A stretch of DNA of 64,000 bases from Massilia sp. Leaf139. Lineage in GTDB: Bacteria; Pseudomonadota; Gammaproteobacteria; Burkholderiales; Burkholderiaceae_D. The notes beneath the pieces were generated by a model. It did no database searches. It was not told where the DNA came from and saw only the letters and a list, made by a program, of their open reading frames with translations. Location of the stretch: contig NZ_LMOJ01000012.1 in assembly GCF_001424165.1 (NCBI RefSeq), positions 310,863 to 374,862 on the forward strand, given 5' to 3'. Every line of letters begins with the position of its first letter. The first letter of the stretch is position 1. This document shows, piece after piece, positions 35,765 through 45,608 of the stretch. A program made the position numbers and the translations under genes.

Positions 35765-37366
35765 TTACTTCACCAGCGGCGGGTTCTCGAAGGTGTGGAA
35801 CGGCGCCGGGCTCGGCACGGTCCACTCCAGGCCTTCCGCGCCTTCCCATGGCTTCGCATCGGCTTTCGGGCCGCCCTTGATGGTCGGCAGCACGACGGCG
35901 AACAGGAAGTACACCTGCGACAGGCCGAAGCCGAAGGCGCCCACCGAGACGATCATGTTGAAGTCGGTGAACTGGACAGCATAGTCCGCATAGCGGCGCG
36001 GCATGCCGGCCAGGCCCAGGAAGTGCATCGGGAAGAAGGTGATATTAAAGGTGATCAGCGACAGCCAGAAGTGCATCTTGCCGCGGCCTTCCGGATACAT
36101 GTGGCCCGTCCACTTCGGCGCCCAGTAATAGAAGCCGGCGAACAGCGCGAACAGCGAACCGGCCACCAGCACGTAGTGGAAGTGCGCCACCACGTAATAG
36201 GTGTCGTGCACCTGGATGTCGATCGGGGTCACGGCCAGGATCAGGCCGGTGAAGCCGCCCATGGTGAACACGAAGATGAAGCCGACGGCGAACAGCATCG
36301 GCGTCTCGAAGGTCATCGAGCCCTTCCACATGGTGGCGACCCAGTTGAACACCTTCACGCCGGTCGGCACCGCGATCAGCATGGTGGCGTACATGAAGAA
36401 CAGCTGCGAGGTCACCGGCATGCCGGTGGTGAACATGTGGTGCGCCCAGACGATGAAGGACAGCACGGCGATCGAGGCGGTCGCGTAGACCATCGAGGCG
36501 TAGCCGAACAGCGGTTTGCGGGCAAAGGCCGGCAGGATCTGCGAGACGATGCCGAAGGCCGGCAGAATCATGATATAGACCTCGGGGTGGCCGAAGAACC
36601 AGAAGATGTGCTGGTACATGACCGGGTCGCCGCCGCCGGCGGCGTTGAAGAACGAGGTGCCGAAGTGGCGGTCGGTCAGGGTCATGGTGATGGCGCCGGC
36701 GAGCACCGGCATCACGGCGATCAGCAGGAAGGCGGTGATCAGCCAGGTCCAGCAGAACATCGGCATCTTCATCAGGGTCATGCCGGGCGCGCGCATGTTG
36801 AGGATGGTGACGATGATGTTGATGGAACCCATGATCGACGAGGCGCCCATGATGTGCATGGCAAAAATCGCCATGTCCATGCCAGGGCCCATCTGGGTCG
36901 ACAGCGGCGCATACAGCGTCCAGCCGGCGGCGGTGGCGCCGCCCGGCGAGAAGAAGGAACCGGCCAGCAGCAAGGCCGCCGGCGGCAGCAGCCAGAACGA
37001 GAAGTTGTTCATGCGCGCGAACGCCATGTCGGACGCGCCCACCTGCAGCGGGATCATCCAGTTGGCGAAGCCGACGAAGGCCGGCATGATCGCGCCGAAC
37101 ACCATCACCAAGCCGTGCATGGTGGTCAGCTGGTTGAAGAACTCGGGGCGGAAGAACTGCAGGCCGGGCTGGAACAGCTCGGTGCGGATCATCAGCGCCA
37201 GCACGCCGCCCGAGAGCAGCATGATGAACGAGAACCACAGGTACAGGGTACCGATGTCCTTGTGGTTGGTGGCGAACAGCCAGCGGCGGGCGCCGGTCGG
37301 CATGTCGTGCGCGTGGTCATGGCCGTGGTGGTCGTCGTGCGTATGGTCGAGAGTGCTGGTAGTCAT
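35765..37366 (-). CDS. ctaD: Cytochrome c oxidase subunit I
   Basis: This 533-residue subunit of an aa3-type oxidase has twelve predicted helices. The reaction centre is visible: [10 protein letters not shown] with a low-spin heme ligand, [17 protein letters not shown] with the CuB His and the cross-linked Tyr, [10 protein letters not shown] with the two further CuB His, and [14 protein letters not shown] with the heme a3 and heme a ligands. The N-terminus has a His/Asp-rich stretch, and [12 protein letters not shown] follows. It reduces oxygen to water and pumps protons in the inner membrane. It is downstream of coxB. Confidence 0.98.
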   Translation of the reverse strand: MTTSTLDHTHDDHHGHDHAHDMPTGARRWLFATNHKDIGTLYLWFSFIMLLSGGVLALMIRTELFQPGLQFFRPEFFNQLTTMHGLVMVFGAIMPAFVGFANWMIPLQVGASDMAFARMNNFSFWLLPPAALLLAGSFFSPGGATAAGWTLYAPLSTQMGPGMDMAIFAMHIMGASSIMGSINIIVTILNMRAPGMTLMKMPMFCWTWLITAFLLIAVMPVLAGAITMTLTDRHFGTSFFNAAGGGDPVMYQHIFWFFGHPEVYIMILPAFGIVSQILPAFARKPLFGYASMVYATASIAVLSFIVWAHHMFTTGMPVTSQLFFMYATMLIAVPTGVKVFNWVATMWKGSMTFETPMLFAVGFIFVFTMGGFTGLILAVTPIDIQVHDTYYVVAHFHYVLVAGSLFALFAGFYYWAPKWTGHMYPEGRGKMHFWLSLITFNITFFPMHFLGLAGMPRRYADYAVQFTDFNMIVSVGAFGFGLSQVYFLFAVVLPTIKGGPKADAKPWEGAEGLEWTVPSPAPFHTFENPPLVK

Positions 37367-37392
37367 GTCAGTGTCCTGAAAACTTTACTACG

Positions 37393-38580
37393 TTACTTGC
37401 TGCGCGCAGCCAGAACCTCGGCCGGTTGAACGATGTTTTCCGCGGCCTTGTTCGACCAGGTATTGCGGGTGTAGGTGATGACGGCTGCGATGTCCGAGTC
37501 CGACAGCTGCTTCCAGCCCGGCATGGCCGAGGCGTAGGCCGGGGTGTCCTGGCCGTTGAGCAGCACGTCGATCTGGTGCGCCTTGGCGCCGTTGACCACC
37601 TGCGAACCGTCGAGCGGCGCGAAGGCGTTCGGCACGCCCTTGCCGTTGGCCTGGTGGCAGGCCACGCAGTTGGCGGCGTAGACGGCTTCGCCCTTGGTCT
37701 TCAGTTCGTCGATGGTCCAGACCTTGGTCGGATCGTCGGCCAGGGCGGCCATTTTCTTCTTCTCGCCGGCGACCCAGGCCGTGTAATCCTCGGCCGAGAC
37801 CACGCGCACCACGATCGGCATGAAGGCGTGATCCTTGCCGCACAGTTCGACGCAGTTGCCGCGGTAGACGCCGATCTTGTCGGCCTTGAACCAGCCGTCG
37901 CGCACGAAGCCGGGAATCGCATCCTGCTTGATGGCGAAGGCGGGAATCGTCCAGGCGTGGATCACGTCGTTGGCGGTCAGCACCATGCGGATCTTCTTGC
38001 CGACCGGGACGACCATTTCGTTGTCGACTTCGAGCAGGTAGTTTTCGCCGCGCGGCTCGGTGTTGGCGACGCCCGGCTCGCCGATCTGGCTGCGCGGGGT
38101 GGACAGGTTCGACAGGAAGCTGATGCCTTCGCCCTCGCCCTTCAGGTAGTCGTAGCCCCATTTCCACTGCATACCGGTCGCCTTGATGGTGATGTCGGCG
38201 TTCGAGGTGTCTTTCAGGTCGACGACGGTCTTGGTGGCGGGCAGCGCCATGCCGATGACGATCAGGAAGGGAACGACGGTCCAGGCGATTTCGACAGCGG
38301 TCGATTCGTGGAAGGTGGCCGGTTTGTGGCCGAGGGATTTGCGGTGCTTGAACACCGAATAGAACATGACGCCGAAGACGCCGATGAAGATGATGAGGCA
38401 GATCAGCATCATCCAGTTGTGCAAGCTGTAGATGTCAGCGCCGATCCCAGTCACCGGAGGTTGCATGTTCAACTGGTGTTCCACCGGCCGCCCCGTGATC
38501 TCCGGCGCAGCCAGTGCCGGGATACTGGTCCATACTGCGAGACCGAGCACCATGGCGTGAAGTCGCTTTGCATATGTCAT
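37393..38580 (-). CDS. ctaC: Cytochrome c oxidase subunit II with fused cytochrome c domain
   Basis: This 395-residue protein starts with a signal peptide (about 1-25), then has two membrane helices, a CuA domain and a C-terminal cytochrome c domain. The CuA ligands are H208, C243, E245, C247, H251 and M254 (CVELCGKDHAFM). The heme c site is CVACH (305-309), with the likely axial Met in SAMPGW. Fusion of a cytochrome c domain marks the caa3-like form that can take electrons from membrane cytochromes. The start at 38580 follows GGGGA. It is first in the locus. Confidence 0.97.
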   Translation of the reverse strand: MTYAKRLHAMVLGLAVWTSIPALAAPEITGRPVEHQLNMQPPVTGIGADIYSLHNWMMLICLIIFIGVFGVMFYSVFKHRKSLGHKPATFHESTAVEIAWTVVPFLIVIGMALPATKTVVDLKDTSNADITIKATGMQWKWGYDYLKGEGEGISFLSNLSTPRSQIGEPGVANTEPRGENYLLEVDNEMVVPVGKKIRMVLTANDVIHAWTIPAFAIKQDAIPGFVRDGWFKADKIGVYRGNCVELCGKDHAFMPIVVRVVSAEDYTAWVAGEKKKMAALADDPTKVWTIDELKTKGEAVYAANCVACHQANGKGVPNAFAPLDGSQVVNGAKAHQIDVLLNGQDTPAYASAMPGWKQLSDSDIAAVITYTRNTWSNKAAENIVQPAEVLAARSK

Positions 38581-38601
38581 GAATTGTCCCCAACCACCCA
38601 A

Positions 38602-39053
38602 AATAAGAATATTTTTAAACGGTCAGCAATTCCATGAACGAACCGCCGCCGCTCCGAAACCAGTTGCAAGTCGGTTCCCGGCGGCATGGCGTGTAGACGC
38701 ATAACGGCTTGAACCATACGCGTCCACCAGCAACTGCAAAACACACTGACGGGCGCGAAACTTGCGGATGCTGCTTTTTCAATTTTCTAATTCTTCTCCC
38801 ATTCCCTCCCGTTTTTCAACGTTTACGAGGCGCTGGGCGAAAAAATAGTCATTGATTATACTCAAATCGCTAATTTTTATTCAAGGAAAATTGCCGCTAA
38901 GGCTGTGTTATTTCGTGCATTAAAGCATCAATTCTTGCCGCTTGGGGCTTGCTGCTGGGAGTGGTTCATGCTAGCGCTCGGGTTGCTTCCGGTACGAGCG
39001 TGGGCATGCCGACCCTACGTTACGCAACCGCCGTGACGTTACCGCTTTTCACA
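38602..39053. other. AT-rich upstream region of the oxidase locus
   Basis: These 450 bases hold no credible gene. Much of 38750-38940 is AT-rich and probably contains the promoter region of coxB, but no convincing -35/-10 pair stands out. A degenerate REP-like palindrome (GCGTGGGCATGCCGACCCTACG) lies at about 38998-39020, next to the bioC stop. Confidence 0.55.
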
Positions 39054-39971
39054 TCACGGTTTGCGCGGCCGGAACTGCACGATCGCCTCCCCCGCCGCCG
39101 TCGTCTTCGGCACCGGCCGGAACGCATGGCCGTAAATCACCTCGAAGCTCAGCCCGATCTTGCCGTCCGCACCGCGCATGGCTTCCAGCGCATCGACCAT
39201 GCGCCGCCAGGCCGCGCGCCCGATCAGCCCGCGCCGGCGCGTGGCCAGCGGATTGCCGCCGATCGCGCGCACGTCGGCCAGCAGCGCCGCCACCGTGCCA
39301 TAGGTGACCGTGATGCGTTCGGCATCCATCACCGGCGTCGAGAAACCCGCTTCGACGAGCTGGTCGCCGAAGTCGTGCATGTCCACGAACGGTAATGTAT
39401 GCGGCGTCTCGTCGAGCGCGGCAAAAGCGGTGCGCAGCTCCTTGAAGGTATCGGGGCCGAAATTCGAGAACATCAGCAGTCCGTCCACGCGCAGCACGCG
39501 GCGCCATTCGGCGAACACGCGGTCGGGTTGGGGATGCCAGTGCAGCGCCAGGTTCGACCACACCAGGTCGACCGAGTTCGGGCCGAATGGCAGGCTACCG
39601 AAGTCGCCGCAAAGAAGATCGACGCCGGCCTTGGCCGGCATCAGACGGCTGAGCATGCCGTTGAGCGAACGCATGGGGGCCGCCGGCGCCTTGGCGCCTT
39701 CCAGCATGGCCGGGGAGGCGTCGATGCCGACGATCTGGGCCGCCGGATAGGTCTTTTGCAGGGTGCCGAGGTCGGGCCCGGCGCCGCAGCCGGCGTCGAT
39801 CACGCGCTGGGGCACGATTTTGACCAGGCTGAGCCGTTCGTGCATGCGCGCGGCGATCTCGCGGCGCAGGAAGTCGGCAGGCGCCACGCGCTGCGGTTCC
39901 GCGAACAGCGCACGCACGCGCTCCGCGTCAATCGGTGCGCTCATTTTCGATGGGGACGAGGGAGAAGCCAT
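39054..39971 (-). CDS. bioC: Malonyl-ACP O-methyltransferase BioC
   Basis: This 305-residue class I methyltransferase has the SAM-binding motif VIDAGCGAGPDLGTL, the acidic motif IVGIDASPAML, and LVWSNLALHWHPQPDRVFAEWRRVLRVDGLLMFSNFGPDT, a close match to BioC. BioC methylates malonyl-ACP to prime biotin synthesis. No other bio gene lies nearby. The start may be 39971 or an internal Met at 39944; neither has a strong ribosome site. It diverges from comF. Confidence 0.9.
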   Translation of the reverse strand: MASPSSPSKMSAPIDAERVRALFAEPQRVAPADFLRREIAARMHERLSLVKIVPQRVIDAGCGAGPDLGTLQKTYPAAQIVGIDASPAMLEGAKAPAAPMRSLNGMLSRLMPAKAGVDLLCGDFGSLPFGPNSVDLVWSNLALHWHPQPDRVFAEWRRVLRVDGLLMFSNFGPDTFKELRTAFAALDETPHTLPFVDMHDFGDQLVEAGFSTPVMDAERITVTYGTVAALLADVRAIGGNPLATRRRGLIGRAAWRRMVDALEAMRGADGKIGLSFEVIYGHAFRPVPKTTAAGEAIVQFRPRKP

Positions 39972-40045
39972 GATTCTGTTGCGTTCAAATGAGATAATGG
40001 CGGGAGTGTACATGGTTGCGGACGCTGGAGCAGATGAGGGAGCAG

Positions 40046-40816
40046 ATGAGCGCATCGCTGGTCGAACGCATGGGGTTGTTGTCGCTGCGCCGGCCGCGTG
40101 GCCTGGCGCGTGGACTGGTGCATGCGCTGCTGCCCTGCTCTTGCGCGCTGTGCGGCGAACTGGCCGCCGAGCCGGTCTGCGCGCACTGCACGCTCGGCTA
40201 CGCGGGGCTGGACGGCGCGCGCTGCCCCTGCTGCGCCAACCCGCTCGGCGCCGGCGAGACGGCGGGGCAAACCTGCGCCGCCTGCCTGGCCGGCGCCCCC
40301 GCCTACGACGCCACGCTGGCCGCGAGCGACTATGCGGCGCCGCTCGACGGCCTCGTGCTGGGACTGAAATTCGGCGGGCGCCTGCCGCTGGCGCCCTGGT
40401 TCGCGGCCCGCATGCGCGACGCCGTACTGGCGCAGCCGGGCTGGCCCCTGCCCAATCTGCTCTGCCCTGTGCCGCTGGGACCGGCCCGCCTGCGTGAGCG
40501 CGGCTTCAATCAGGCCCTCGAGATCGCCCGGCCGCTGGCCGCCATGCTCGGCGTCGCCCTGCAGCCGCGTCTGGCAAGACGGACGTTGGAGACGGCGGCG
40601 CAGTCGGGCGTGGCCCCGCGCGAACGTGCGGGTAACATCCGCGGCGCCTTCGCGATCGAAGCGGAAATGGTGCCGCTGGTCGAAGGACGGCATGTCGGCG
40701 TCGTCGACGACGTCATGACCAGTGGGCACACCCTGAACGAACTGGCCGCCACGCTAAAGGCGGCGGGCGCGGCGCGCGTCTCGAATCTCGTATTCGCACG
40801 CACGCCACCACATTAA
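40046..40816 (+). CDS. ComF family phosphoribosyltransferase-like protein
   Basis: This 256-residue protein has an N-terminal double zinc-ribbon (CSCALCGELAAEPVCAHC and CPCCANP...CAAC), then a type I phosphoribosyltransferase-like domain with the PRPP loop VGVVDDVMTSGHTLNELA. ComF/GntX family members take part in DNA uptake or in gluconate use; the enzymatic role is unclear. I chose the ATG at 40046 because GAGGG lies at proper spacing; 40034 is also possible. It is followed four bases later by the second copy of the 115-bp repeat. Confidence 0.9.
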   Translation: MSASLVERMGLLSLRRPRGLARGLVHALLPCSCALCGELAAEPVCAHCTLGYAGLDGARCPCCANPLGAGETAGQTCAACLAGAPAYDATLAASDYAAPLDGLVLGLKFGGRLPLAPWFAARMRDAVLAQPGWPLPNLLCPVPLGPARLRERGFNQALEIARPLAAMLGVALQPRLARRTLETAAQSGVAPRERAGNIRGAFAIEAEMVPLVEGRHVGVVDDVMTSGHTLNELAATLKAAGAARVSNLVFARTPPH

Positions 40817-40819
40817 TTA

Positions 40820-40935
40820 GGAGCCCGAGAAGCCGTAGCGAGCGGAAGGAGTGTTGACCGAGAAGCGCAGCTGTACGGAGGTACAGCGAGCATCGCAGGC
40901 CAACAATCCGACGCGCAGTAGGCTAATCGGGTTCC
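40820..40935. repeat. 115-bp structured repeat element, copy 2
   Basis: This copy is homologous to 29502-29616 with the same order of parts. The terminal stem is GGAGCCCGA with TCGGGTTCC (one G-T pair), and the central stem is GCTGTAC-GGAG-GTACAGC. It starts four bases after the comF stop and ends just before the AAGGAG of trmL, so transcripts of trmL from comF would carry it as leader. Confidence 0.85.
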
Positions 40936-40948
40936 TTAAGGAGAATTG

Positions 40949-41419
40949 ATGTTTCACGTCGTACTGGTCGAACCCGAAATCCCGCCGAACACCGGCAACG
41001 TCATCCGCCTGTGCGCCAATACCGGCGTGCAGCTGCACCTGATCGAGCCGCTCGGCTTTCCGCTCGACGACGCCAAGATGCGCCGTGCCGGCCTCGATTA
41101 CCACGATTACGCGACGATGAAGGTGCACAAGAACTGGGAGGCTTTCATGGCCGATACCCGGCCCGATCCGGCGCGCATGTTCGCGCTGACGACGCACGGC
41201 TCGGCGCCCTTCGCGAATGCCGCCTTCCAGCCGGGCGACGTCTTCGTCTTCGGCCCCGAATCGCGCGGCCTGGCCCCCGCCTTCCGCGAGACCTTCCCGC
41301 CGAATCAGCGCATCCGTCTGCCGATGATGCCGGACAACCGCAGCCTGAACCTGTCGAACACGGTGGCGGTGGTGGTGTACGAGGCCTGGCGCCAGAACGG
41401 CTACGCGGGCGGGGCTTGA
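40949..41419 (+). CDS. trmL: tRNA (cytidine/uridine(34)-2'-O)-methyltransferase TrmL
   Basis: This 156-residue SPOUT-class methyltransferase begins HVVLVEPEIPPNTGNVIRLC. The trefoil-knot SAM-binding segments are VFGPESRGLAP and LNLSNTVAVVVYEAWRQ. It methylates the wobble base of certain leucine tRNAs. Length is typical. AAGGAG six bases upstream sets the start. The gene is short and lies alone after the 115-bp repeat. Confidence 0.95.
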   Translation: MFHVVLVEPEIPPNTGNVIRLCANTGVQLHLIEPLGFPLDDAKMRRAGLDYHDYATMKVHKNWEAFMADTRPDPARMFALTTHGSAPFANAAFQPGDVFVFGPESRGLAPAFRETFPPNQRIRLPMMPDNRSLNLSNTVAVVVYEAWRQNGYAGGA

Positions 41420-41459
41420 ATCGAAGCCCGCCAAACGCGGGAATGCCTGATACGAGTAC

Positions 41460-41587
41460 GTAGGGTGGGCTCTCGAGCCCACGCGGTCATGCGCTTGCCT
41501 ACCTTTACGCTTATTAAAAGCTTAAGACCGCGTGTTACGCTTTAACCTGCATGCACCGTACCGCGTGGGCTCGAGAGCCCACCCTAC
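41460..41587. repeat. Pair of inverted REP-like palindromes
   Basis: Two 27-base units (41460-41486 and 41561-41587) are exact reverse complements, each itself a palindrome around CTCGAG. They enclose 74 bases of AT-richer sequence with no gene. They separate trmL from the convergent diguanylate cyclase gene. Confidence 0.88.
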
Positions 41588-41625
41588 ATCCCGAAAGATT
41601 CAAACCGCGCGGCAAGGTGCGGCAA

Positions 41626-42543
41626 CTAGTCTGCCTCGTTTCTCCACATCACCCGATTGCGCCCGCCCTGCTTGGCCCGGTACAGCTGCACGTCGGCCGC
41701 CTCGAACAGCGCCGCCGAGCTTTCCGAGCGCGCCGGATCGAGGGTCGCGCCGCCGATGCTGGCGGTGACGCAGGAAGCCGCCGCGGAACCGGCGTGGGCG
41801 ATGTTCAGGTAGGCGATCTCTTCGCGCAGGGCCTGGGCGATGCGCAGCGCCTGGTCGGCATCGGTCTCCGGCATCAGCAGTACCAGTTCCTCGCCGCCGT
41901 AGCGCGCCGCCAGGTCGGCCGGGCGGCGCATGTGGGCGCTGGCCAGGCGGGCCACGGCGCGCAGCGCGCGATCGCCGGCCGGGTGGCCATATAAATCGTT
42001 GAACTGCTTGAAGGAGTCGATATCGAGCAGGGCCAGCGACAGCGGCCGCCCGCCTCGGCGTGCGCGCTGCCATTCGAGGTCGTAGACCTCGTCGAAGCGG
42101 CGCCGGTTGGCCAGTTCGGTCAGGCCATCGACGTGGGCCAGGTGTTCGAGCAGGCGGCGCTGGCGCACCAGCTGCAGGTGCAGCGCCACGCGCGCCAGCA
42201 CCACGGTCGCGTTGAAGGGCTTGGTGATGTAGTCGGCGGCGCCCATTTTCAGGCCGGCCGCCTCGTCTTCCGGCCGGTTCAGGCCCGAGATGAAGATCAC
42301 CGCGATGTGCTCGGTCTGGGGCGCCGCGCGCAACCGGCGCAGCACGTCGAAGCCGCTCATGTCGGGCATCATCACGTCGAGCAGGATCAGGTCGGGCACG
42401 TGGCGCGTGGCCCGTTCCACGGCCTGGGCGCCGTTCTTTGCCAGCAGCACCGTGTACTCGGGCTGCAGCAGCTCGCACAGCACGTCGCGGTTGATCGCAT
42501 CGTCGTCGGCGATCAGGACTTTTTGTGGTTCGGCGGGCGTCAT
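41626..42543 (-). CDS. Response regulator with GGDEF domain (diguanylate cyclase)
   Basis: This 305-residue protein has a receiver (about 8-122) with phospho-acceptor D56 in LILLDVMMPDMSG and Lys in YITKPF, and a GGDEF domain (about 138-300) with the active-site form GGEEL (216-220). RPAD at 207-210 is a correctly spaced inhibitory RxxD site, so the enzyme can sense its own product. It makes c-di-GMP when phosphorylated. Its start overlaps the stop of the hybrid kinase gene (ATGA at 42540-42543), which makes that kinase the obvious donor. Confidence 0.95.
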   Translation of the reverse strand: MTPAEPQKVLIADDDAINRDVLCELLQPEYTVLLAKNGAQAVERATRHVPDLILLDVMMPDMSGFDVLRRLRAAPQTEHIAVIFISGLNRPEDEAAGLKMGAADYITKPFNATVVLARVALHLQLVRQRRLLEHLAHVDGLTELANRRRFDEVYDLEWQRARRGGRPLSLALLDIDSFKQFNDLYGHPAGDRALRAVARLASAHMRRPADLAARYGGEELVLLMPETDADQALRIAQALREEIAYLNIAHAGSAAASCVTASIGGATLDPARSESSAALFEAADVQLYRAKQGGRNRVMWRNEAD

Positions 42544-45500
42544 GCCACTTCCTCCATGTTCAGGCCGAGCTGGCGCGCCAGCGCCTTCAGCGGCGCCAGG
42601 CCGGCCTCGTATTCCAGCTCGTCGACCGCCTGCGCGATCGCGGCCAGCGGCGCGGCATACCCGGACTCTTGCAGCAGCGCCTGCAGTTGCGCCAGCGTGT
42701 CGCGCGCGCGGGCGTCATCCGCGGCCAGGTAGGCGGCCAGGCGTTCGACCAACGCCGGCAGCGCTTCCGGCAGCGGCGCGGGATCAACGCCGGCATTCGC
42801 CAGCGGCGCGATGCCCGCCAACACCGCCTCGAGCGCGGCAATTAGCGCCGGCGCCAGGGCGGCTGCCCGCGCAGGTTCGCCGGCCCGCAGCGCGTCTTCG
42901 ACCTGGCGCGCGCTGGCGGCCAGTGCGTGCGCGCCGATATAGGCCGCGCTCGACTTCAGGTTATGGGTGAATTTCTGCAGCGGCGCGTCGTCGCCCGCCG
43001 CCAGCGCCGCGGCCAGCGCGCGCGGCGCGGCGCCGTACTCGCGCGCGAAGCCGCGCACCAGTTTCACCAGGCGCGCATGCTCGTGGTTCACGCGCACCAG
43101 CGCCGCTTCCCAGTCGATGCCGGCAACCGCCGGCAGCAGCACCGCCGCGGTGGACGGCGCCTGCTGCGATACCTCCGGCGCAGCGCGGCCAGCCAGGCGC
43201 ACCGGATCGATCCAGGCCAGCAGCGTGCGCAGCAGCACGTCCGGATCGATCGGCTTGGCGATGTGGTCGTTCATGCCGGCGGCCAGGCAGCGCTCGCGGT
43301 CGCCCGCCATCGCATAGGCCGTCATCGCGACGATCGGCAGCGCCCCCATGCCGTCAAGGGCGCGGATGCGGCGCGTCGCCGTCAAGCCGTCGACCTCGCG
43401 CATCTGCACGTCCATCAGCACCAGGTCATAGTCGCCGTCCCGCACCATCTCGACGGCTTCGCCGCCATGGAGGGCGACGTCGACCCGCACCGGCGCGGCG
43501 GCCAGGAAGTCGAGCGCCACTTCGCGGTTGTTGGCGTTGTCCTCGACCAGCAGGATGCGCGCGCCGCGCAGGCGCTCCAGACCGCGCGCATTCGGTGCGC
43601 TCGGGCGCGGCGCGGGCGGCATCGGGGATGCACTGCCCTGCCCCAGTTCGACCGCAAAGGCGAAGCTGCTGCCGGCGCCCGGCGTGCTGGTAACGACGAT
43701 CGTGCCGCCCATCAGTTCGACCAGCTGCTTGGTGATCGTCAGGCCCAGGCCCGTGCCGCCGTACTTGCGGGTGATCGAATCGTCGCCCTGGCTGAAGGAC
43801 TGGAACAGGCGCGCCAGCTGGGCTTCGTCCATGCCGATGCCGGTGTCGGTGACCTCGAAGCGCAGCTTGACGCCGTTCGCAGTCTGTTTCACTGCCTCGA
43901 CCGCAACGACGATCTCGCCGCGCTCGGTGAACTTGACCGCGTTCCCGGCCAGGTTGATCAGCACCTGGCCCAGGCGCAGCGGATCGCCGACCAGGCGCGG
44001 CGGCACGCCGGGCGCGACGCGCAGCGCGAGGTTCACGCGGCGCGCATCGAGTTTGATGGCGGTGAGATCGGCGACGTGTTCCAGCACCTCGTCGAGGCCG
44101 AATTCCACGCGTTCCAGCGTCAGCTGGCCGGCCTCGATCTTCGAGACGTCCAGGATGTCGTTGACGATGCCGAGCAGGTGCTCGCCCGCGCCCTGGATCT
44201 TGCCCAGGTAATTGCGCAGGCGCGGCGCCGGGTCGGCCATGAGGGCCAGGCGGCTCATGCCGATGATGGCATTCATCGGCGTGCGGATCTCGTGGCTCAT
44301 GTTGGCTAGGAAGTCGCTTTTCAGGCGCGTGGCTGCTTCGGCGCGCAGCATGGCGTCGCGGATGGCGCCGGTGCGCAGGCCCAGCACACGCATGAAGATC
44401 ACCATGTCGACCGCGTTGGTGAACTGGAGCGCGTGCATCGTCCAGAAATTGGCGCCGACCTTCCCGCCGATCATCTGGCTCAGCACGATGGAACCGGCGA
44501 AGCTGAGCGCCCAGCCGAGCAGGAAGTACACGCCCACCACGTCGCCGCGGCGCGCGCGCAGGAAAGCACCCGGCAGGCCGAGCAGCATCGGCAGGACGCC
44601 GAGCGTGCTGACGACCAGCACCAGCTGGCCGACGCCGATCAGGTCGAGCGCAAACGCAAAAGCCGCGAGGGCCGCGAGCGCCGCGCCGATTTTCATCAGC
44701 CGGCTGAAGACGCGATCCTGGCCGGGCCGGGCCAGCGCCTGCTCGACGAACAGGTAGGCGCCGCAAGAGGACATCAGCGCGAACAGGCCGCCGGCGTGGA
44801 TGTTCATCCAGGCGTTGGCGCCCCACACATACTGGCTGCCGATGCCGAAGAATTCGGCCGAGAACAGCGTGGTGCCGAGGATCATCAGCGCGTACTTGGC
44901 GAACAGCGGCTCGCGCAGGTGTACGGCCTGGGCCAGGCTGTAAAGCAGCAGGCACAGGGACAGGCCGAGCAGCAGGCCTTGCAGCATCTGCTCGTCGACG
45001 GAATGCGCATGGAAGACGGAGGGCAGCGAGAAGCGGATCGGCAGCACCAGGGCGCCGATGTTCTCGACGCGCAGGTAGAGGTCGTGGCGCCCGCCCGGCG
45101 CGAGATCCAGCAGCATGGCCGGCGTGCGCACCCGTTGCGCGCCCGCCGCCACCGGCTGCAGGTTGCCGGCCAGCGCATGCTGGCGCACCCGCCCATCCTG
45201 GACGACGAACAGCTCCACCTTGTTCAGCACCGCATAGTCGATCTCGAGGATCCAGGTTGCCTTGCTGTCGGCCGGAACACTGACCGGGATGCGCAGCCAG
45301 ACCGGCTCGCTGCGCACGCCGAGCGTCGCGTGGCCGGATGCCGGCGCCGCGAAGCGCCCGGGCGCCGCCAGCACGGCGCCGATGTCGAGTTTGCCGCCGA
45401 TGTCGAGTTTGCCGCCGGGGTCGGCCAGCATGGTGAGTACAGGCCAGGCCTCGATGCTGCCGCTGCGCTCGTCGAGCAGCAGCGGCGCCGCTCCATCCGC

Positions 45501-45608
45501 TCCGGCCGCTCCGGCACGCGGCATCCAGACGAGCAGCAGCGCCAGCACGGCCAGGAGGCAGGCCGCGCGCGCGCTTGCACATAAGCCGGAGCGGAGCGAT
45601 AGCATCAT
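42540..45608 (-). CDS. 7TM-DISM hybrid histidine kinase with receiver and Hpt
   Basis: This 1022-residue sensor begins with a signal sequence (about 12-35) and a periplasmic 7TMR-DISMED2-like beta domain (about 45-195). Seven membrane helices follow (about 205-410, 7TMR-DISM_7TM type). HisKA has H439 in MSHEIRTPMNAI; HATPase has DTGIGM and GGTGLGLTI. A receiver follows with D733 in LVLMDVQM, then an Hpt domain with H882 in FTHNLKSSAAY. DISM periplasmic domains are thought to bind carbohydrate or other small ligands. The N-terminal region has a tandem GGKLDI duplication. It is coupled to the oxygenase gene upstream and the cyclase downstream. The double relay could end on the GGDEF receiver. 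Confidence 0.95.
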   Translation of the reverse strand: MMLSLRSGLCASARAACLLAVLALLLVWMPRAGAAGADGAAPLLLDERSGSIEAWPVLTMLADPGGKLDIGGKLDIGAVLAAPGRFAAPASGHATLGVRSEPVWLRIPVSVPADSKATWILEIDYAVLNKVELFVVQDGRVRQHALAGNLQPVAAGAQRVRTPAMLLDLAPGGRHDLYLRVENIGALVLPIRFSLPSVFHAHSVDEQMLQGLLLGLSLCLLLYSLAQAVHLREPLFAKYALMILGTTLFSAEFFGIGSQYVWGANAWMNIHAGGLFALMSSCGAYLFVEQALARPGQDRVFSRLMKIGAALAALAAFAFALDLIGVGQLVLVVSTLGVLPMLLGLPGAFLRARRGDVVGVYFLLGWALSFAGSIVLSQMIGGKVGANFWTMHALQFTNAVDMVIFMRVLGLRTGAIRDAMLRAEAATRLKSDFLANMSHEIRTPMNAIIGMSRLALMADPAPRLRNYLGKIQGAGEHLLGIVNDILDVSKIEAGQLTLERVEFGLDEVLEHVADLTAIKLDARRVNLALRVAPGVPPRLVGDPLRLGQVLINLAGNAVKFTERGEIVVAVEAVKQTANGVKLRFEVTDTGIGMDEAQLARLFQSFSQGDDSITRKYGGTGLGLTITKQLVELMGGTIVVTSTPGAGSSFAFAVELGQGSASPMPPAPRPSAPNARGLERLRGARILLVEDNANNREVALDFLAAAPVRVDVALHGGEAVEMVRDGDYDLVLMDVQMREVDGLTATRRIRALDGMGALPIVAMTAYAMAGDRERCLAAGMNDHIAKPIDPDVLLRTLLAWIDPVRLAGRAAPEVSQQAPSTAAVLLPAVAGIDWEAALVRVNHEHARLVKLVRGFAREYGAAPRALAAALAAGDDAPLQKFTHNLKSSAAYIGAHALAASARQVEDALRAGEPARAAALAPALIAALEAVLAGIAPLANAGVDPAPLPEALPALVERLAAYLAADDARARDTLAQLQALLQESGYAAPLAAIAQAVDELEYEAGLAPLKALARQLGLNMEEVA

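Noticed and set aside
35006..37429. 807-codon plus-strand open frame over coxA and cox11
   Set aside because: It is antisense to firmly identified oxidase genes, with an improbable Gln/Arg/His-rich composition.
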